Below, piece by piece: positions 16,341-25,999 of a DNA stretch of 64,000 bases. The DNA comes from Microtetraspora sp. NBRC 13810. Lineage in GTDB: Bacteria; Actinomycetota; Actinomycetes; Streptosporangiales; Streptosporangiaceae. The position numbers and the translations under genes were made by a program. The notes beneath the pieces are model-generated. The model saw nothing but the letters and a program-made list of their open reading frames with translations, was not told the DNA's origin and searched no databases. The first letter of the stretch is position 1; each line of letters opens with the position of its first letter. Where the stretch lies: assembly GCF_030268685.1 (NCBI RefSeq), contig NZ_BSRQ01000001.1, positions 768,293-832,292 on the forward strand. Reading direction: 5' to 3'.

Positions 16341-17392
16341 GGGCCCTCCTTTCCCGCTGCCCGCTTGAACAGGTCGCGCAGCGCGTCGTTCACCACGGTC
16401 GGGCGCTCAAGCTGGATCAGGTGCGACGTGGCCGGCACCTCGGTGAGCTGCGCCTGGGGCAGCGCCGCGGCGATCGCCCTGCTGTGGTCGGGCGGGGTCA
16501 GCCAGTCCCGGTCGCCCACGATGACGGCGACGGGCACGTCGGTGAGCAGGTCCAGCGCGGACAGCTTGTCATGCGACATGAGCGCGGGGTAGAAGTTGGC
16601 GATCACTTCGGTGGGCGTCGAGCGGATCATGGACTCGACGAAGTCGACGACGGTCGGGCTGACGCTCTTGGAGTCGCCGAAGCCGAAGAGCCGCACGGCG
16701 AGGAAGGACAGGTCGGTGCCCGCCTCCCGGCCCCTGTCCACCAGGGTGCCGCGCCGGCCCAGCGCCGAGACGGTGGGCGTCACGACCTTGTGCACGGCCT
16801 TGGCGAGCAACGCGGGGAGCCCGAGCGAGATCTCGGCGAGCTTGCCCGCGGAGGTGGAGATCAGGGCCACGCCGCGGACCCGCTCCGCGAACAGCGCGGG
16901 ATGCCGGTCGGCCAGCGCCATGATCGTCATGCCGCCCATGGAGTGGCCGACCAGCACGCAGGGACCCGGCACCAGCGCTTCGAGCAGCTCGGCCAGGTCG
17001 TCGCCGAGCCGGTCGATCGTGCAGTCCTCGGCCGGGGTGCGCTGCGACCGGCCGTGACAGCGCTGGTCCCACAGCACCATGCGGCAGGTGTCGCGCAGGT
17101 CGCGGCGCTGGTAGTGCCAGGATTCGAGGTTGAGGGTGTAGCCGTGGCAGAAGACCACGGTCAGGGGGCCGTCCTCCGGCCCGTCCACCTCGACGTGCAG
17201 CTCCACGCCGTCGGACGTGGTGACCAGCGTCTCGCGGCCGTGCAGCTCGCCGAACGGCTCGTGCGCCTCGGGGTCGGGCCCGAGGCGGATACGCCCGACG
17301 GCATAGCGCTTGGCGAGCGCGGCCGACGCCACGCCCGCGGAGGCGACGCCCACGATCGCGCTGGCGATCCCGATCCTCCGCCGTGTCCTCAT
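16337..17392 (-). CDS. Alpha/beta hydrolase
   Basis: 351 aa. The N-terminus has a short basic stretch and a hydrophobic segment rich in Ala/Val (residues 8-27), either an uncleaved signal-anchor or a Tat/Sec-like signal. The catalytic triad of an alpha/beta hydrolase is visible: Ser in VGHSMGGM, Asp in VGDRDWLTP, His in PATSHLIQLE; the oxyanion loop is FCHGYTLN. This gene sits between alr and tsaE in many actinomycetes. Substrate unknown; esterase or lipase-like activity is inferred from the fold only. Confidence 0.88.
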   Translation of the reverse strand: MRTRRRIGIASAIVGVASAGVASAALAKRYAVGRIRLGPDPEAHEPFGELHGRETLVTTSDGVELHVEVDGPEDGPLTVVFCHGYTLNLESWHYQRRDLRDTCRMVLWDQRCHGRSQRTPAEDCTIDRLGDDLAELLEALVPGPCVLVGHSMGGMTIMALADRHPALFAERVRGVALISTSAGKLAEISLGLPALLAKAVHKVVTPTVSALGRRGTLVDRGREAGTDLSFLAVRLFGFGDSKSVSPTVVDFVESMIRSTPTEVIANFYPALMSHDKLSALDLLTDVPVAVIVGDRDWLTPPDHSRAIAAALPQAQLTEVPATSHLIQLERPTVVNDALRDLFKRAAGKEGP

Positions 17393-17540
17393 CCCGGCCT
17401 CCCAGCCACCTCGCGATGTCCGCCCTCCGATGGTTGCCGGACATGCGACGTTTGGGGCATTGTGCCCTGAATGTCACGTTTAGCCAAGGCCACCCCCGGT
17501 GATGTCCTCCGAACCGCCATGACCTTCCTGCCAATGCTCC

Positions 17541-18683
17541 CTACCGGTAAACGCGCGGCACCCGCGCACCGATCCTCGTCACGATCTCATGGGTGATCGT
17601 TCCGAGGGAATCCGCCCACTCCTGAGCGGTCGGCTCACCCCGGTCACCGGGGCCGAACAGCACGACCTCGTCCCCGGCGGCCAGCGGGTCGTCGCCGACG
17701 TCGATCAGGAACTGGTCCATGCAGACCCGGCCCGCGATCCGCCTGCGCCGGCCGGCCGCGAGGACCTCGGCGGTGTTGGTCGCCTGGCGCAGGATGCCGT
17801 CCGCGTAGCCGAGCGGGACCAGGCCGAGCGTCGTCTCCCGCTCCGTGACGTACAGGTGCCCGTACGACACGCCGGTGCCGGCGGGGACCCGCTTGGCCAG
17901 CGCGATCCTGGCGGTGAGGGTCATCGCCGGGCGCAGCCCGAAGTCGCCCAGCTCGGGGATCGGGCTCAGGCCGTAGACCGCGATGCCGGGCCGGACCATG
18001 TCGTACCTGGCACGGGGGAGGGTCACCGTGGCCGCCGAGTTGGCGAGGTGCCGGATCACCTGTGAACCGGCCGCCCCGGCCTTCTCCGCGACCGCCACCG
18101 CCTCGTCGAAGGCGTCGAGCTGGGCGTCGATCGAGGGGTGGCCGGGCATGTCGGCGCAGGCCATGTGGGTCCACAGACCGGTGATCTCGATCAGGCCCTC
18201 GGCGCGCAGCGCGAGCGCCCGGTCCAGCAGGGCGGGCCACTCGGCCGCCGTCGCGCCGCCGCGCGTGATGCCGGTGTCGATCTTCAGGTGCACCCGGGCC
18301 GTGCGACCGGTGCGCGCCGCGGCGGCGGCGAGGTCGTCCAGCAGCCAGACCGCGCCCGCGGCGAGCTCCACGTCGGCGAGCAGCGCGTCGTCCATCCGCT
18401 CGCCGCCGGTGATGATCCACGACAGGATGGGCGCGGTGATCCCGGCCGCCCTGAGCGCGAGCGCCTCGGCGGGCAGCGCCGTGCCGAGCCGGCCGGCGCC
18501 GGCCTCCAGGCAGGCGCGGGCGCAGGGCACCAGGCCGTGACCGTAGGCGTCGGCCTTGACCACCGCCATCGTCTCGGCTCCCCCGGCGTGCTCGCGCAGC
18601 AGCCCGACGTTGTGCCGGATCGCGGCCAGGTCGACCCGCGCCTGGCTGGGGGCCGCCACGGGAAAGCTGATCGGAGAACTCAT
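17541..18683 (-). CDS. alr: Alanine racemase
   Basis: PLP enzyme interconverting L- and D-alanine for peptidoglycan, 380 aa. PLP-binding Lys43 is in AVVKADAYGHG; the second catalytic base Tyr274 is in GVSYGHLY; GRVCMDQFLIDVG and the C-terminal EIVTRIGARVPRVYR are characteristic. Start at ATG 18683 (MSSPISFP). It lies 21 bp after the NAD(P)HX repair gene, the usual actinobacterial order. Confidence 0.97.
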   Translation of the reverse strand: MSSPISFPVAAPSQARVDLAAIRHNVGLLREHAGGAETMAVVKADAYGHGLVPCARACLEAGAGRLGTALPAEALALRAAGITAPILSWIITGGERMDDALLADVELAAGAVWLLDDLAAAAARTGRTARVHLKIDTGITRGGATAAEWPALLDRALALRAEGLIEITGLWTHMACADMPGHPSIDAQLDAFDEAVAVAEKAGAAGSQVIRHLANSAATVTLPRARYDMVRPGIAVYGLSPIPELGDFGLRPAMTLTARIALAKRVPAGTGVSYGHLYVTERETTLGLVPLGYADGILRQATNTAEVLAAGRRRRIAGRVCMDQFLIDVGDDPLAAGDEVVLFGPGDRGEPTAQEWADSLGTITHEIVTRIGARVPRVYR

Positions 18684-18704
18684 CTTCCCAGTCTGGCAGG
18701 CATC

Positions 18705-20210
18705 TCAGGCCGATGAGGCTGCATGACGCCCGGTGCCGCCGCCGAGGACGGCCCGGATGGCCGCCGGGATCGCCCCGGCCACGTCTCCCGCGGCGATCGG
18801 AGCGCCGTCGGCGGCGATCCGGGCGGCGGAGCCGTGCAGGTGGGCGGCGCACGATCCGGCGTCGTAGCAGCTCAGCCCGGCCGCCAGAAGCGTGCCCGCC
18901 ACGCCGGACAGCACGTCGCCGGTGCCGCCGGTGGCCAGCCAGGGCGTGCCGGTGGCGTTGACCCGCACCGGCAGCCCCTCCTCCGCCACCACCGTGGTGG
19001 ACCCCTTGAGCAGCACCGTCACGCCCAGCCGCGCCGCCGCCTCGCGGGCGTGCTCGACCCTGCGCTCCTCGATCGCCTCCCTGGGCACGCCGAGCAGCCG
19101 GGACAGCTCCCCCGCGTGCGGGGTGAGCAGCACGGGCGCGCCGCGCCGCAGCAGGGAGGGCTCGCGGGCGACCAGGGTGAGCGCGTCGGCGTCCACGACG
19201 ACCGGGACGCAGGTCGCCAGCACGGAGCGGGCCACGGCGAGGGCGTCGTCGTCGGTGCCCAGACCGGGGCCGACCACCCACGCCTGGACCCGGCCCACCT
19301 CCTCGACGCCCTGGCCAGGGGCGAGCGTGGTGACGACCGCCTCCGGCCAATGGTCCCTGACGTAACCGACGGGCGTCTCCTGCCCGGCATAGCGCACCAG
19401 GCCCGCCCCCGAGCGGACCGCGCCGCCCACGGCGAGCACGGCCGCGCCGGTGAACCGGGCCCCGCCGGCCGCGACGCCGACCACTCCCCTGCGGTACTTG
19501 TCGGACTCCGCGCCCGGCCTGGGCAGCCGCTCGGCCACGTCGGCGTCGGTGAGCGCGGTCGCGTCGGGGCCGGGCAGATAAGGCCCGAGGCCGATGTCCA
19601 CCAGCTCCACCCGGCCCGCGTGCTCCGCGCCGGGGTCGGTGAGCAGCCCGGTCTTGAGCGCGCCGAAGGTCACCGTGACCGCGGCCCTGACCGCCGGCCC
19701 CTCGACCTCCCCGGTGCCCGCCGCGACCCCGCTGGGCACGTCCACCGCGACGACCCGGCCCCGTGCGCCGCCCGCCAGCGAGACCAGCTCCGCGTACGGC
19801 GGGCGCAGCGCCCCCGAGCCGCCGATCCCGACGAGTCCGTCCACGATCAGGTCGGCCCGCTCGACCGCCCGCCGCGCCGCGTCGCTCCCGGCGGGCACGG
19901 CCCGGCCGCCGGCGGCGCGCAGGGCGGCGAGGCCGCCCTCGTGGGTCCGCGACCCGGCCAGCACCGCGTCCACCCGGGCGCCCCTGGCTGCGAGCCTGGC
20001 GCCCGCGTAGAGCGCGTCTCCGCCGTTGTCGCCGCCGCCGGCGAGGACGGCGACGCGCGAGCCGTAGACGCCGCGCGCCCGGCGCAGCTCGGCCGCGCAG
20101 TGGACCGCCAGCCCCGCGGCGGCCCGCTGCATGAGCGTGCCGTCGGGCAGCCGGGCCATGAGAGCCCGCTCGGCGGTCCTGATCTGGTCCGAGGTGTACG
20201 CGGTCCGCAT
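18705..20210 (-). CDS. nnr: Bifunctional NAD(P)HX epimerase / dehydratase
   Basis: Repairs hydrated NADH/NADPH, 501 aa, fused. The N-terminal epimerase half (about 1-210) has VLAGGGDNGGDAL and VAVDVPSGV. The C-terminal ADP-dependent dehydratase half (about 220-495) has a ribokinase-like fold with YRRGVVGVAAG, VVGPGLG, LLTPHAGELSRLLG and the nucleotide motif TGGTGDVLSGVAG. First gene of the nnr-alr-hydrolase-tsaE run. The upstream intergenic region contains DnaA-box-like sequences. Confidence 0.95.
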   Translation of the reverse strand: MRTAYTSDQIRTAERALMARLPDGTLMQRAAAGLAVHCAAELRRARGVYGSRVAVLAGGGDNGGDALYAGARLAARGARVDAVLAGSRTHEGGLAALRAAGGRAVPAGSDAARRAVERADLIVDGLVGIGGSGALRPPYAELVSLAGGARGRVVAVDVPSGVAAGTGEVEGPAVRAAVTVTFGALKTGLLTDPGAEHAGRVELVDIGLGPYLPGPDATALTDADVAERLPRPGAESDKYRRGVVGVAAGGARFTGAAVLAVGGAVRSGAGLVRYAGQETPVGYVRDHWPEAVVTTLAPGQGVEEVGRVQAWVVGPGLGTDDDALAVARSVLATCVPVVVDADALTLVAREPSLLRRGAPVLLTPHAGELSRLLGVPREAIEERRVEHAREAAARLGVTVLLKGSTTVVAEEGLPVRVNATGTPWLATGGTGDVLSGVAGTLLAAGLSCYDAGSCAAHLHGSAARIAADGAPIAAGDVAGAIPAAIRAVLGGGTGRHAASSA

Positions 20211-20260
20211 GACGCAGACGTTATCCTTCGTCGATCACCGACGCGACGGCGTGCGGCCCG

Positions 20261-20409
20261 TTGTCCACAGGCGGCGAACCCGCTTTACGGCTCGTTAACC
20301 GAAATCTCCGATTTGGTCGCCAGTTGGACGTCATCCCGTTACCCTGACCAGGCATTACCCCAAATGGGTCGCCCATAATCCCCCGAATTTATCCACAGGG
20401 TGTGGACAT
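20261..20409. promoter_or_regulatory. Three DnaA-box-like sequences upstream of coaA and nnr
   Basis: TTGTCCACA (20261-20269), TTATCCACA (20389-20397) and, inverted, TGTGGACAT (20401-20409, 8 of 9 matches). The first is the actinobacterial DnaA-box consensus and the second the E. coli one. All lie in the 249-bp divergent nnr/coaA spacer. Binding is not shown. Confidence 0.4.
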
Positions 20410-20459
20410 GTCCGGACCCACCGGGCACCGTCCGGCGGCCGGTCAGTAGGCTTCCGTTC

Positions 20460-21401
20460 ATGGTCAACGGGTCTCCCGCGGTGACGGCGTCGCCGTACGT
20501 CGAGCTGAGCCGCGAGCAGTGGCGTGATCTGCGCAAGAACACCCCGCTCACCCTCACCGAGGACGAGCTCGAAGAGCTGCGCGGCGTCGATGACCCCATC
20601 GACCTCGCCGAGGTGACCGACATCTACCTGCCGCTCACCCGCCTGCTCAACCTGCACTTCACCGGGGCCAGGCAGCGCGGCGCCGCGGTCAGCGCCTTCC
20701 TCGGCGAGAAGACGTCACCGCCGCCCTACATCCTGGGCATCGCGGGCAGCGTCGCCGTCGGCAAGTCCACCACCGCCCGGCTGCTGCACACGCTGCTGGC
20801 CCGCTGGCCCGAGCACGCGAAGGTCCAGCTCGTCACCACCGACAGCTTCCTCTACCCCAACCAGGTGCTGGCCGACCGGGGCATCACGCACCGCAAGGGC
20901 TTCCCCGAGAGCTACGACCGCCGGGCGCTGGTGCGGTTCGTCGCCGCGGTCAAGGCGGGCGCGGCCGAGGTGAGCGCGCCGGTCTACAGCCACCTGGGGT
21001 ACGACATCGTGCCCGGCGCCGTCCAGACGATCCGGCGGCCCGACATCCTCATCATCGAGGGCCTCAACGTGCTCCAGCCCGCCCCGCCCACCTCCCTGGC
21101 GGTGTGCGACTACTTCGACTTCTCCATCTACGTGGACGCCAAGGTCGAGGACGTCCGCGACTGGTACATCGACCGCTTCCACAAGCTCCGGCGCACCGCC
21201 TTCGCCGACCCGAAGTCCTACTTCAAGTACGTCGCCGACATGCCGCACGACGAGGCCACCGAGTTCGCCAAGAACGTGTGGCGCGACGTCAACGAACGCA
21301 ACCTCGTGGAGAACATCGCACCGACCCGCGGCAGGGCCGGGCTCGTCCTGCAGAAGAGCGCCGACCACGCCGTGCGCCGGGTGCGGCTGCGCCGTACCTG
21401 A
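20460..21401 (+). CDS. coaA: Type I pantothenate kinase
   Basis: First committed step of coenzyme A synthesis, phosphorylating pantothenate with ATP; 313 aa. P-loop GSVAVGKST at residues 96-104, [30 protein letters not shown] and IIEGLNVLQ are diagnostic of the bacterial type I enzyme. Start ATG 20460 gives the usual N-terminus [15 protein letters not shown]; the frame is open to 20400, but that extension is not family-like. Followed 13 bp later by a DUF389 gene. Confidence 0.96.
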   Translation: MVNGSPAVTASPYVELSREQWRDLRKNTPLTLTEDELEELRGVDDPIDLAEVTDIYLPLTRLLNLHFTGARQRGAAVSAFLGEKTSPPPYILGIAGSVAVGKSTTARLLHTLLARWPEHAKVQLVTTDSFLYPNQVLADRGITHRKGFPESYDRRALVRFVAAVKAGAAEVSAPVYSHLGYDIVPGAVQTIRRPDILIIEGLNVLQPAPPTSLAVCDYFDFSIYVDAKVEDVRDWYIDRFHKLRRTAFADPKSYFKYVADMPHDEATEFAKNVWRDVNERNLVENIAPTRGRAGLVLQKSADHAVRRVRLRRT

Positions 21402-21414
21402 TCGAGGTCGCCAC

Positions 21415-22389
21415 GTGCTGCACATGCGAGTGATCAGTCCGCCGTCGCTCACCGAGGAGATCACCGGCTACCTCTCCGAAGCCACCGGCGTCACCAACCT
21501 CGCCGTGCTCCCCGGCGCCGCCAGGCGGCCCGCGGGCGACCTGCTGATCTGCGACGTCGCCCGCGAGGCGGCCAACGACGTGATCGCCCGCCTCAAGGAG
21601 TTCCGCCTCGACTCCGTCGGCTCCATCGCGGTCGAGCGGGTGGACCTGTCGGTGTCGGAGGTCGCCGAGCAGGCCCGGGAGGAGGCGCCCGGCGAGAGCG
21701 ACGACGCGGTCATCTGGGAGGAGCTCGCCGACCGGGCCGCGTCCGAGTCCAGGACCACCTGGGCGTTCCTCGCCTTCATGGCCATCGCCGTGCAGCTCGT
21801 GGCGATCGCCGTGGTGGTCGACTCGACGGTCCTCATCGTCGGCGCCATGGTGCTCGGGCCGGAGTTCGGCGCGGTGACCGCCATCTGCTTCGGGCTGCTG
21901 GGCCGCAGGTGGGGGCTGATCGGCTCGTCCCTGCGCACCCTGCTCGTCGGGTTCGCCTTCGGCATCGCGGTGACCTTCGCCTGCGCCTTCGTCTCCCGCG
22001 GCCTCGGCTGGCTCGACCCGGGGATGCTGTCCGAGCGGGAGGCGGTGCAGTTCATCGTCAAACCGGACCGCTGGTCGTTCATCGTGGCCGTGCTCGCCGG
22101 GGCGGCCGGCGTCCTGTCGATCACGGCGGGCAAGTCCTCGCCGCTGGTCGGCGTCTTCATCTCGGTCACCACCGTGCCCGCGGCCGGCTACGTCGCGCTG
22201 GCCGTCGCGCTCGGCGACTGGGACGACGTGGGCGGCTCCCTGGCCCAGCTCGCCATGAACATCGCGGCCATGGCCGTCGCCGGCACCGCCACCCTGTACA
22301 TCCAGCGCTTCCTGTGGTCGCGCTACGGCAGGAGCGCCCCGCAGCGCCTCAGGAGCACCCTGATGACGGAGACCCGCCCCCGGGGATGA
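21415..22389 (+). CDS. DUF389 family membrane protein
   Basis: 324 aa integral membrane protein. About residues 1-110 are a soluble N-terminal region with Glu-rich segments. Then follow about six hydrophobic helices beginning TWAFLAFMAIAVQLVAIAVVV, with the family's MVLGPEFGAV and TAGKSSPLVGVFISVTTVPAAGY motifs in the second half. The molecular function of DUF389 proteins is not established. Starts at an alternative codon at 21415 just after coaA and may be cotranscribed with it. Confidence 0.85.
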   Translation: MLHMRVISPPSLTEEITGYLSEATGVTNLAVLPGAARRPAGDLLICDVAREAANDVIARLKEFRLDSVGSIAVERVDLSVSEVAEQAREEAPGESDDAVIWEELADRAASESRTTWAFLAFMAIAVQLVAIAVVVDSTVLIVGAMVLGPEFGAVTAICFGLLGRRWGLIGSSLRTLLVGFAFGIAVTFACAFVSRGLGWLDPGMLSEREAVQFIVKPDRWSFIVAVLAGAAGVLSITAGKSSPLVGVFISVTTVPAAGYVALAVALGDWDDVGGSLAQLAMNIAAMAVAGTATLYIQRFLWSRYGRSAPQRLRSTLMTETRPRG

Positions 22390-22450
22390 CCCGGGCTTCG
22401 TCCGTTCGGACGAGGTACGCCAGGGGGCCGCGGCGGTAGCCTTCGGAACC

Positions 22451-23413
22451 ATGCGCAGCTCGACGATCCTCGCCACCGAGGGGCTGTCCAGACGATTTCC
22501 CCGGGTCACCGCCCTCGACCGGCTCACGGTCACGGTCGGCCCCGGCGTCACCGGCCTGGTCGGAGCCAACGGCGCGGGCAAGTCCACCCTCATCAAGATC
22601 CTCCTCGGCCTGCTGGAGCCCTCCGCGGGCACCGCCCAGGTCCTCGGCATGGACATCGCCACCCAGGCCCCGGAGATCCGCCGGGCCGTGGGCTACATGC
22701 CCGAGCACGACTGCCTGCCGCCGGACGTGTCGGCCACCGAGTTCGTCGTGCACATGGCCCAGATGTCCGGCCTGCCGCGCACGGCCGCCCGGGAGCGGGC
22801 CGCGGACACGCTGCGCCACGTCGGCCTGCACGAGGAGCGTTACCGGTCCATCGGCGGCTACTCCACCGGCATGAAACAGCGGGTCAAGCTCGCCCAGGCG
22901 CTGGTGCACGACCCGCGGCTGGTCTTCCTCGACGAGCCGACCAACGGCCTCGACCCGCAGGGCCGCGACGAGATGCTCGCCCTGATCCGGCGGATCGGCG
23001 CCGAGTTCGGCATCAGCGTGCTCGTCACCTCCCACCTGCTCGGCGAGCTGGAACGCGTCTGCGACCACGTCATCGTCGTGGACGGCGGGCGGTTGCTGCG
23101 CTCCTCGTCGATCTCGGAGTTCACCGAGGCCACCCAGACCGTGACCGTCGAGGTGGAGGAGGGCGAGACGGTCCTCGCCGCGCGGCTGCGCGAGCTCGGC
23201 GAGAGCGTCGTCCCGCACGGGCGGCTGCTCGCCGTCCAGGTGCGCGGCGACGAGACCTACGACGCCGTACGCGACGCGGTGTGCGACCTCGACCTGTCCC
23301 TCATCCGGCTGGAACAGGGACGCAGGCGCATCGAGGACGTGTTCCGCGACTCGGCGGCCGAGCCCCGCCGCGCGGACGACGACATGGCGACGACAGGGCG
23401 GGGTCCCGCATGA
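22451..23413 (+). CDS. ABC transporter ATP-binding protein (first of four-gene operon)
   Basis: 320 aa. Walker A GANGAGKST, Q-loop region GYMPEHDCLPP, signature YSTGMKQRV, Walker B LVFLDEPTNGLDPQGRD and switch SHLLGELE are all intact, so it is an active ATPase of the ABC-2/NatA type. A ~90-residue C-terminal domain follows. Its stop overlaps the next gene's start (ATGA). Export of an unknown compound is inferred. Confidence 0.93.
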   Translation: MRSSTILATEGLSRRFPRVTALDRLTVTVGPGVTGLVGANGAGKSTLIKILLGLLEPSAGTAQVLGMDIATQAPEIRRAVGYMPEHDCLPPDVSATEFVVHMAQMSGLPRTAARERAADTLRHVGLHEERYRSIGGYSTGMKQRVKLAQALVHDPRLVFLDEPTNGLDPQGRDEMLALIRRIGAEFGISVLVTSHLLGELERVCDHVIVVDGGRLLRSSSISEFTEATQTVTVEVEEGETVLAARLRELGESVVPHGRLLAVQVRGDETYDAVRDAVCDLDLSLIRLEQGRRRIEDVFRDSAAEPRRADDDMATTGRGPA

Positions 23414-24279
23414 GCACCGGAGTCATCCACGACATCGGCTACCGCCGCTACGAGGGCGCGCGGCTCGGCCGGCGGCACGCGTTCACCGCGCTGGTCGTGC
23501 ACAGCCTGCGCGGCGCCTTCGGGCTCGGCAGGACCGCCCGCTCCAAGATCGTGCCCTTCCTGCTGGTGATCGTCATGCTGCTGCCCGCCGTCGTGGCCAT
23601 CGCGGTCATGGCGCTCGCCCAGCAGCGCTCGATCGGCTACTCGAACTACGTCACGCTCATGCAGCCGGTCGTCATGATCTTCCTGGCCGCCCAGTCGCCC
23701 TACCTCGTCGCCCCGGACCTGCGCTTCCGGGTGCTGCCGCTCTACCTGTCCCGGCCGGTGACCGTGCCGGACTACGTGGGCGCCAAGGTGGTCGCGATGA
23801 TCGCGGCCGTGCTCCTGCTGATCGCCACGCCGATCACGGTGACGTTCGTCGGCGAGCTGCTGGTGAACATGCCCGGCCCGCCGCGCACCGGCGAATACCT
23901 CGGGGCGCTGGCCACATCGGTGATCTATGCCGTGCTGCTGGCCGCCCTGAGCCTCGCCATCGCCTCGTTCACGCCCAGGCGCGGGCTCGGCGTCGCCTCG
24001 GTCATCGCGTTCTACCTGCTCGCCTCCGGCGTCTCGACCGTGCTAGCCGGGGTGTTCGCGTCCCTCACCGACCGGGCGACCGCCGGGTGGATGCTGCTGA
24101 TCAACCCGTTCTTCCTCGTCGACGCGGTCCAGGTGTGGCTGTTCGGCAGCGAGCCGGCCGCACCGTTCCCCTACCCCGGCGGCGCCGGCGGACCCGTCGC
24201 CCTGCTCGGCGTGCTCGGCTGGGTCGCGCTGGGCCTGCTCGCCCTGGCCGCCCGCTACCGGAAGGCGGCCTCGGCATGA
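23410..24279 (+). CDS. ABC transporter permease
   Basis: 289 aa, about six membrane-spanning helices, starting MSTGVIHDIGYRRYEG, an N-terminus typical of ABC-2 permeases that pair with the preceding ATPase. ATG 23410 overlaps the upstream stop by 4 bp; an upstream in-frame extension lies inside the ATPase gene. No substrate-specific motif is visible. Translationally coupled to the genes on both sides. Confidence 0.88.
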   Translation: MSTGVIHDIGYRRYEGARLGRRHAFTALVVHSLRGAFGLGRTARSKIVPFLLVIVMLLPAVVAIAVMALAQQRSIGYSNYVTLMQPVVMIFLAAQSPYLVAPDLRFRVLPLYLSRPVTVPDYVGAKVVAMIAAVLLLIATPITVTFVGELLVNMPGPPRTGEYLGALATSVIYAVLLAALSLAIASFTPRRGLGVASVIAFYLLASGVSTVLAGVFASLTDRATAGWMLLINPFFLVDAVQVWLFGSEPAAPFPYPGGAGGPVALLGVLGWVALGLLALAARYRKAASA

Positions 24280-25232
24280 CCGCGCAAGCCGTACCCACCC
24301 CGCCGGCCACCGGCCCCGCCACCGTCGAGCTGCGGCAGGTGTCGCGCTGGTACGGCAACGTGGTCGCGGTCAACGACGTCACGATGACGATCGGGCCCGG
24401 CGTGACCGGACTGCTCGGCCCCAACGGCGCGGGCAAGTCCACCCTGCTCAACATGATGGCCGGCTTCCTCGCCCCCTCCGGCGGCACGCTGTCGCTCAAC
24501 GGTCGGCCCGTCTGGCGCAACCACGACATCTACCGGCTGATCGGCCTGGTCCCGGAGCGGGAGGCCGTGTACGGGTTCCTCACCGGCTGGCAGTTCGTGC
24601 TCTCCAGCGCCAAGCTGCACCGCCTGCCCGACCCGGTGGAGGCCGCCAGGCGGGCGCTCGCCACGGTCGAGATGGAGGCCGCCAAGGACCGGCGCATCGA
24701 GACCTACTCCAAGGGCATGCGCCAGCGGGTGAAGGTCGCCGCCGCCATGGTGCACGACCCGCAGGTGCTGCTGCTCGACGAGCCGTTCAACGGCATGGAC
24801 CCCCGCCAGCGCCTGCACCTGATGGACCTCGTCAAGGCGATGGGCGCCGCGGGCAAGACGATCGTGTTCAGCTCGCACATCCTGGAGGAGGTCGAGCGGG
24901 TCGCCGGGCACATCGAGGTCATGGTGGCCGGGCGGCACGCCGCCTCCGGTGACTTCAGGGAGATCCGCCGGCGGATGACCGACCGGCCGCACCTGTTCAA
25001 GGTCCGCTCCAGCGACGACCGGCGCCTCGCCGCCGCCCTCATCGCCGACGCCTCCGCGGGCGCCGTCTCCCTCGCCGGGACCGGCCTCGAAGTGCAGGCG
25101 GTCGACTTCCGGCGCTTCACCTGGCTCCTCCCCCGGGTCGCCCGCGACGCCGGCGTGCGGGTCTGGGAGGTCTCCCCGGCCGACGAGGACCTCGAAAGCG
25201 TCTTCTCCTACCTCATCACCCGGAGCACCTGA
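24276..25232 (+). CDS. ABC transporter ATP-binding protein (second of operon)
   Basis: 318 aa. Walker A GPNGAGKST, signature YSKGMRQRV, Walker B VLLLDEPFNGMDPRQR, switch SSHILEEVE. It begins MTAQAVPTPP, with the ATG overlapping the permease stop. The C-terminal domain (DRPHLFKVRS...) differs from that of the first ATPase, so the two are diverged paralogues. With its two permeases it could form a heteromeric exporter or two separate transporters. Confidence 0.93.
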   Translation: MTAQAVPTPPATGPATVELRQVSRWYGNVVAVNDVTMTIGPGVTGLLGPNGAGKSTLLNMMAGFLAPSGGTLSLNGRPVWRNHDIYRLIGLVPEREAVYGFLTGWQFVLSSAKLHRLPDPVEAARRALATVEMEAAKDRRIETYSKGMRQRVKVAAAMVHDPQVLLLDEPFNGMDPRQRLHLMDLVKAMGAAGKTIVFSSHILEEVERVAGHIEVMVAGRHAASGDFREIRRRMTDRPHLFKVRSSDDRRLAAALIADASAGAVSLAGTGLEVQAVDFRRFTWLLPRVARDAGVRVWEVSPADEDLESVFSYLITRST

Positions 25233-25948
25233 TGAACACCACAGTCGCCGGGATCAGCTATCGGGCCGTGATCGGGCGGCGCAGGATCTGGCTGCTGCTC
25301 CTGCTGCCTCTGGTGCTGATCGGCCTGGCCGTGCTGCTGCGCCTGGTCGGCAGCGCCGACGAGGCCACGGCCGGCACCCTGCTCAGCACGTTCGCGATCG
25401 GCACGATGCTGCCGCTGACCGGCCTCATCGCGGGCACCGGGGTGATCGGCCCGGAGATCGACGACGGCACCATCGTGCACCTGCTCGCCAAGCCGATCCC
25501 GCGCCCGGTCATCGCGCTGACGAAGTTCCTGGTGGCGGCGTCGCTGCTGGCGGTCTTCGCCGCGCTGCCCACCTATGTCGCGGCCTGGCTGCTGGTGCGG
25601 AACGAGGAGAACATCGCGGTCGGCTTCGGCCTCGGCGCCCTGGTCGGCGGCATCGCCTACGCGGCGGTGTTCCTGCTGCTCGGCACCCTCACCCGGCACG
25701 CGGTCACCATCGGCCTCGCCTACGCCCTGGTCTGGGAGGGCCTCGTCGGCGGCCTGGTGCCGGGCGCCCGGCAGTTCTCGGTCCAGCAGTGGGCCAACGC
25801 CATCGCCGACCGGCTCTCCGGCTCGGCGTTCGTCGGCACCGACGTCACGCTCGGCTTCGCGATCCCGGCCCTGATCATCGTCACCGTCGGCGCCCTGCTG
25901 TGGACCGGGCAGCGCCTGCGGTCCTTCTCCGTCACCGGCGACGAGTGA
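25232..25948 (+). CDS. ABC-2 type transporter permease
   Basis: 238 aa, about six hydrophobic helices (RRIWLLLLLPLVLIGLAV, then others to ALIIVTVGALLWTG). The loop ending EIDDGTIVHLLAKPIPRPVI is a common ABC-2 permease feature. Its ATG shares one base with the upstream stop (TGATG). Last gene of the operon; a bidirectional terminator follows. Confidence 0.88.
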   Translation: MNTTVAGISYRAVIGRRRIWLLLLLPLVLIGLAVLLRLVGSADEATAGTLLSTFAIGTMLPLTGLIAGTGVIGPEIDDGTIVHLLAKPIPRPVIALTKFLVAASLLAVFAALPTYVAAWLLVRNEENIAVGFGLGALVGGIAYAAVFLLLGTLTRHAVTIGLAYALVWEGLVGGLVPGARQFSVQQWANAIADRLSGSAFVGTDVTLGFAIPALIIVTVGALLWTGQRLRSFSVTGDE

Positions 25949-25954
25949 CACCGA

Positions 25955-25989
25955 ACCGCCCGTGCCCCCGGGAAGGGGACACGGGCGGT
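25955..25989. terminator. Bidirectional terminator between the ABC operon and glmM
   Basis: Perfect 10-bp stem ACCGCCCGTG / CACGGGCGGT with a 15-nt loop between convergent genes. Confidence 0.8.
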
Positions 25990-25999
25990 CAGGGCGATG

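Noticed and set aside
20261..20409. DnaA boxes as oriC
   Set aside because: Only three boxes, no dnaA, dnaN, gyrB or rpmH nearby, no AT-rich unwinding region; listed instead as a possible titration site.
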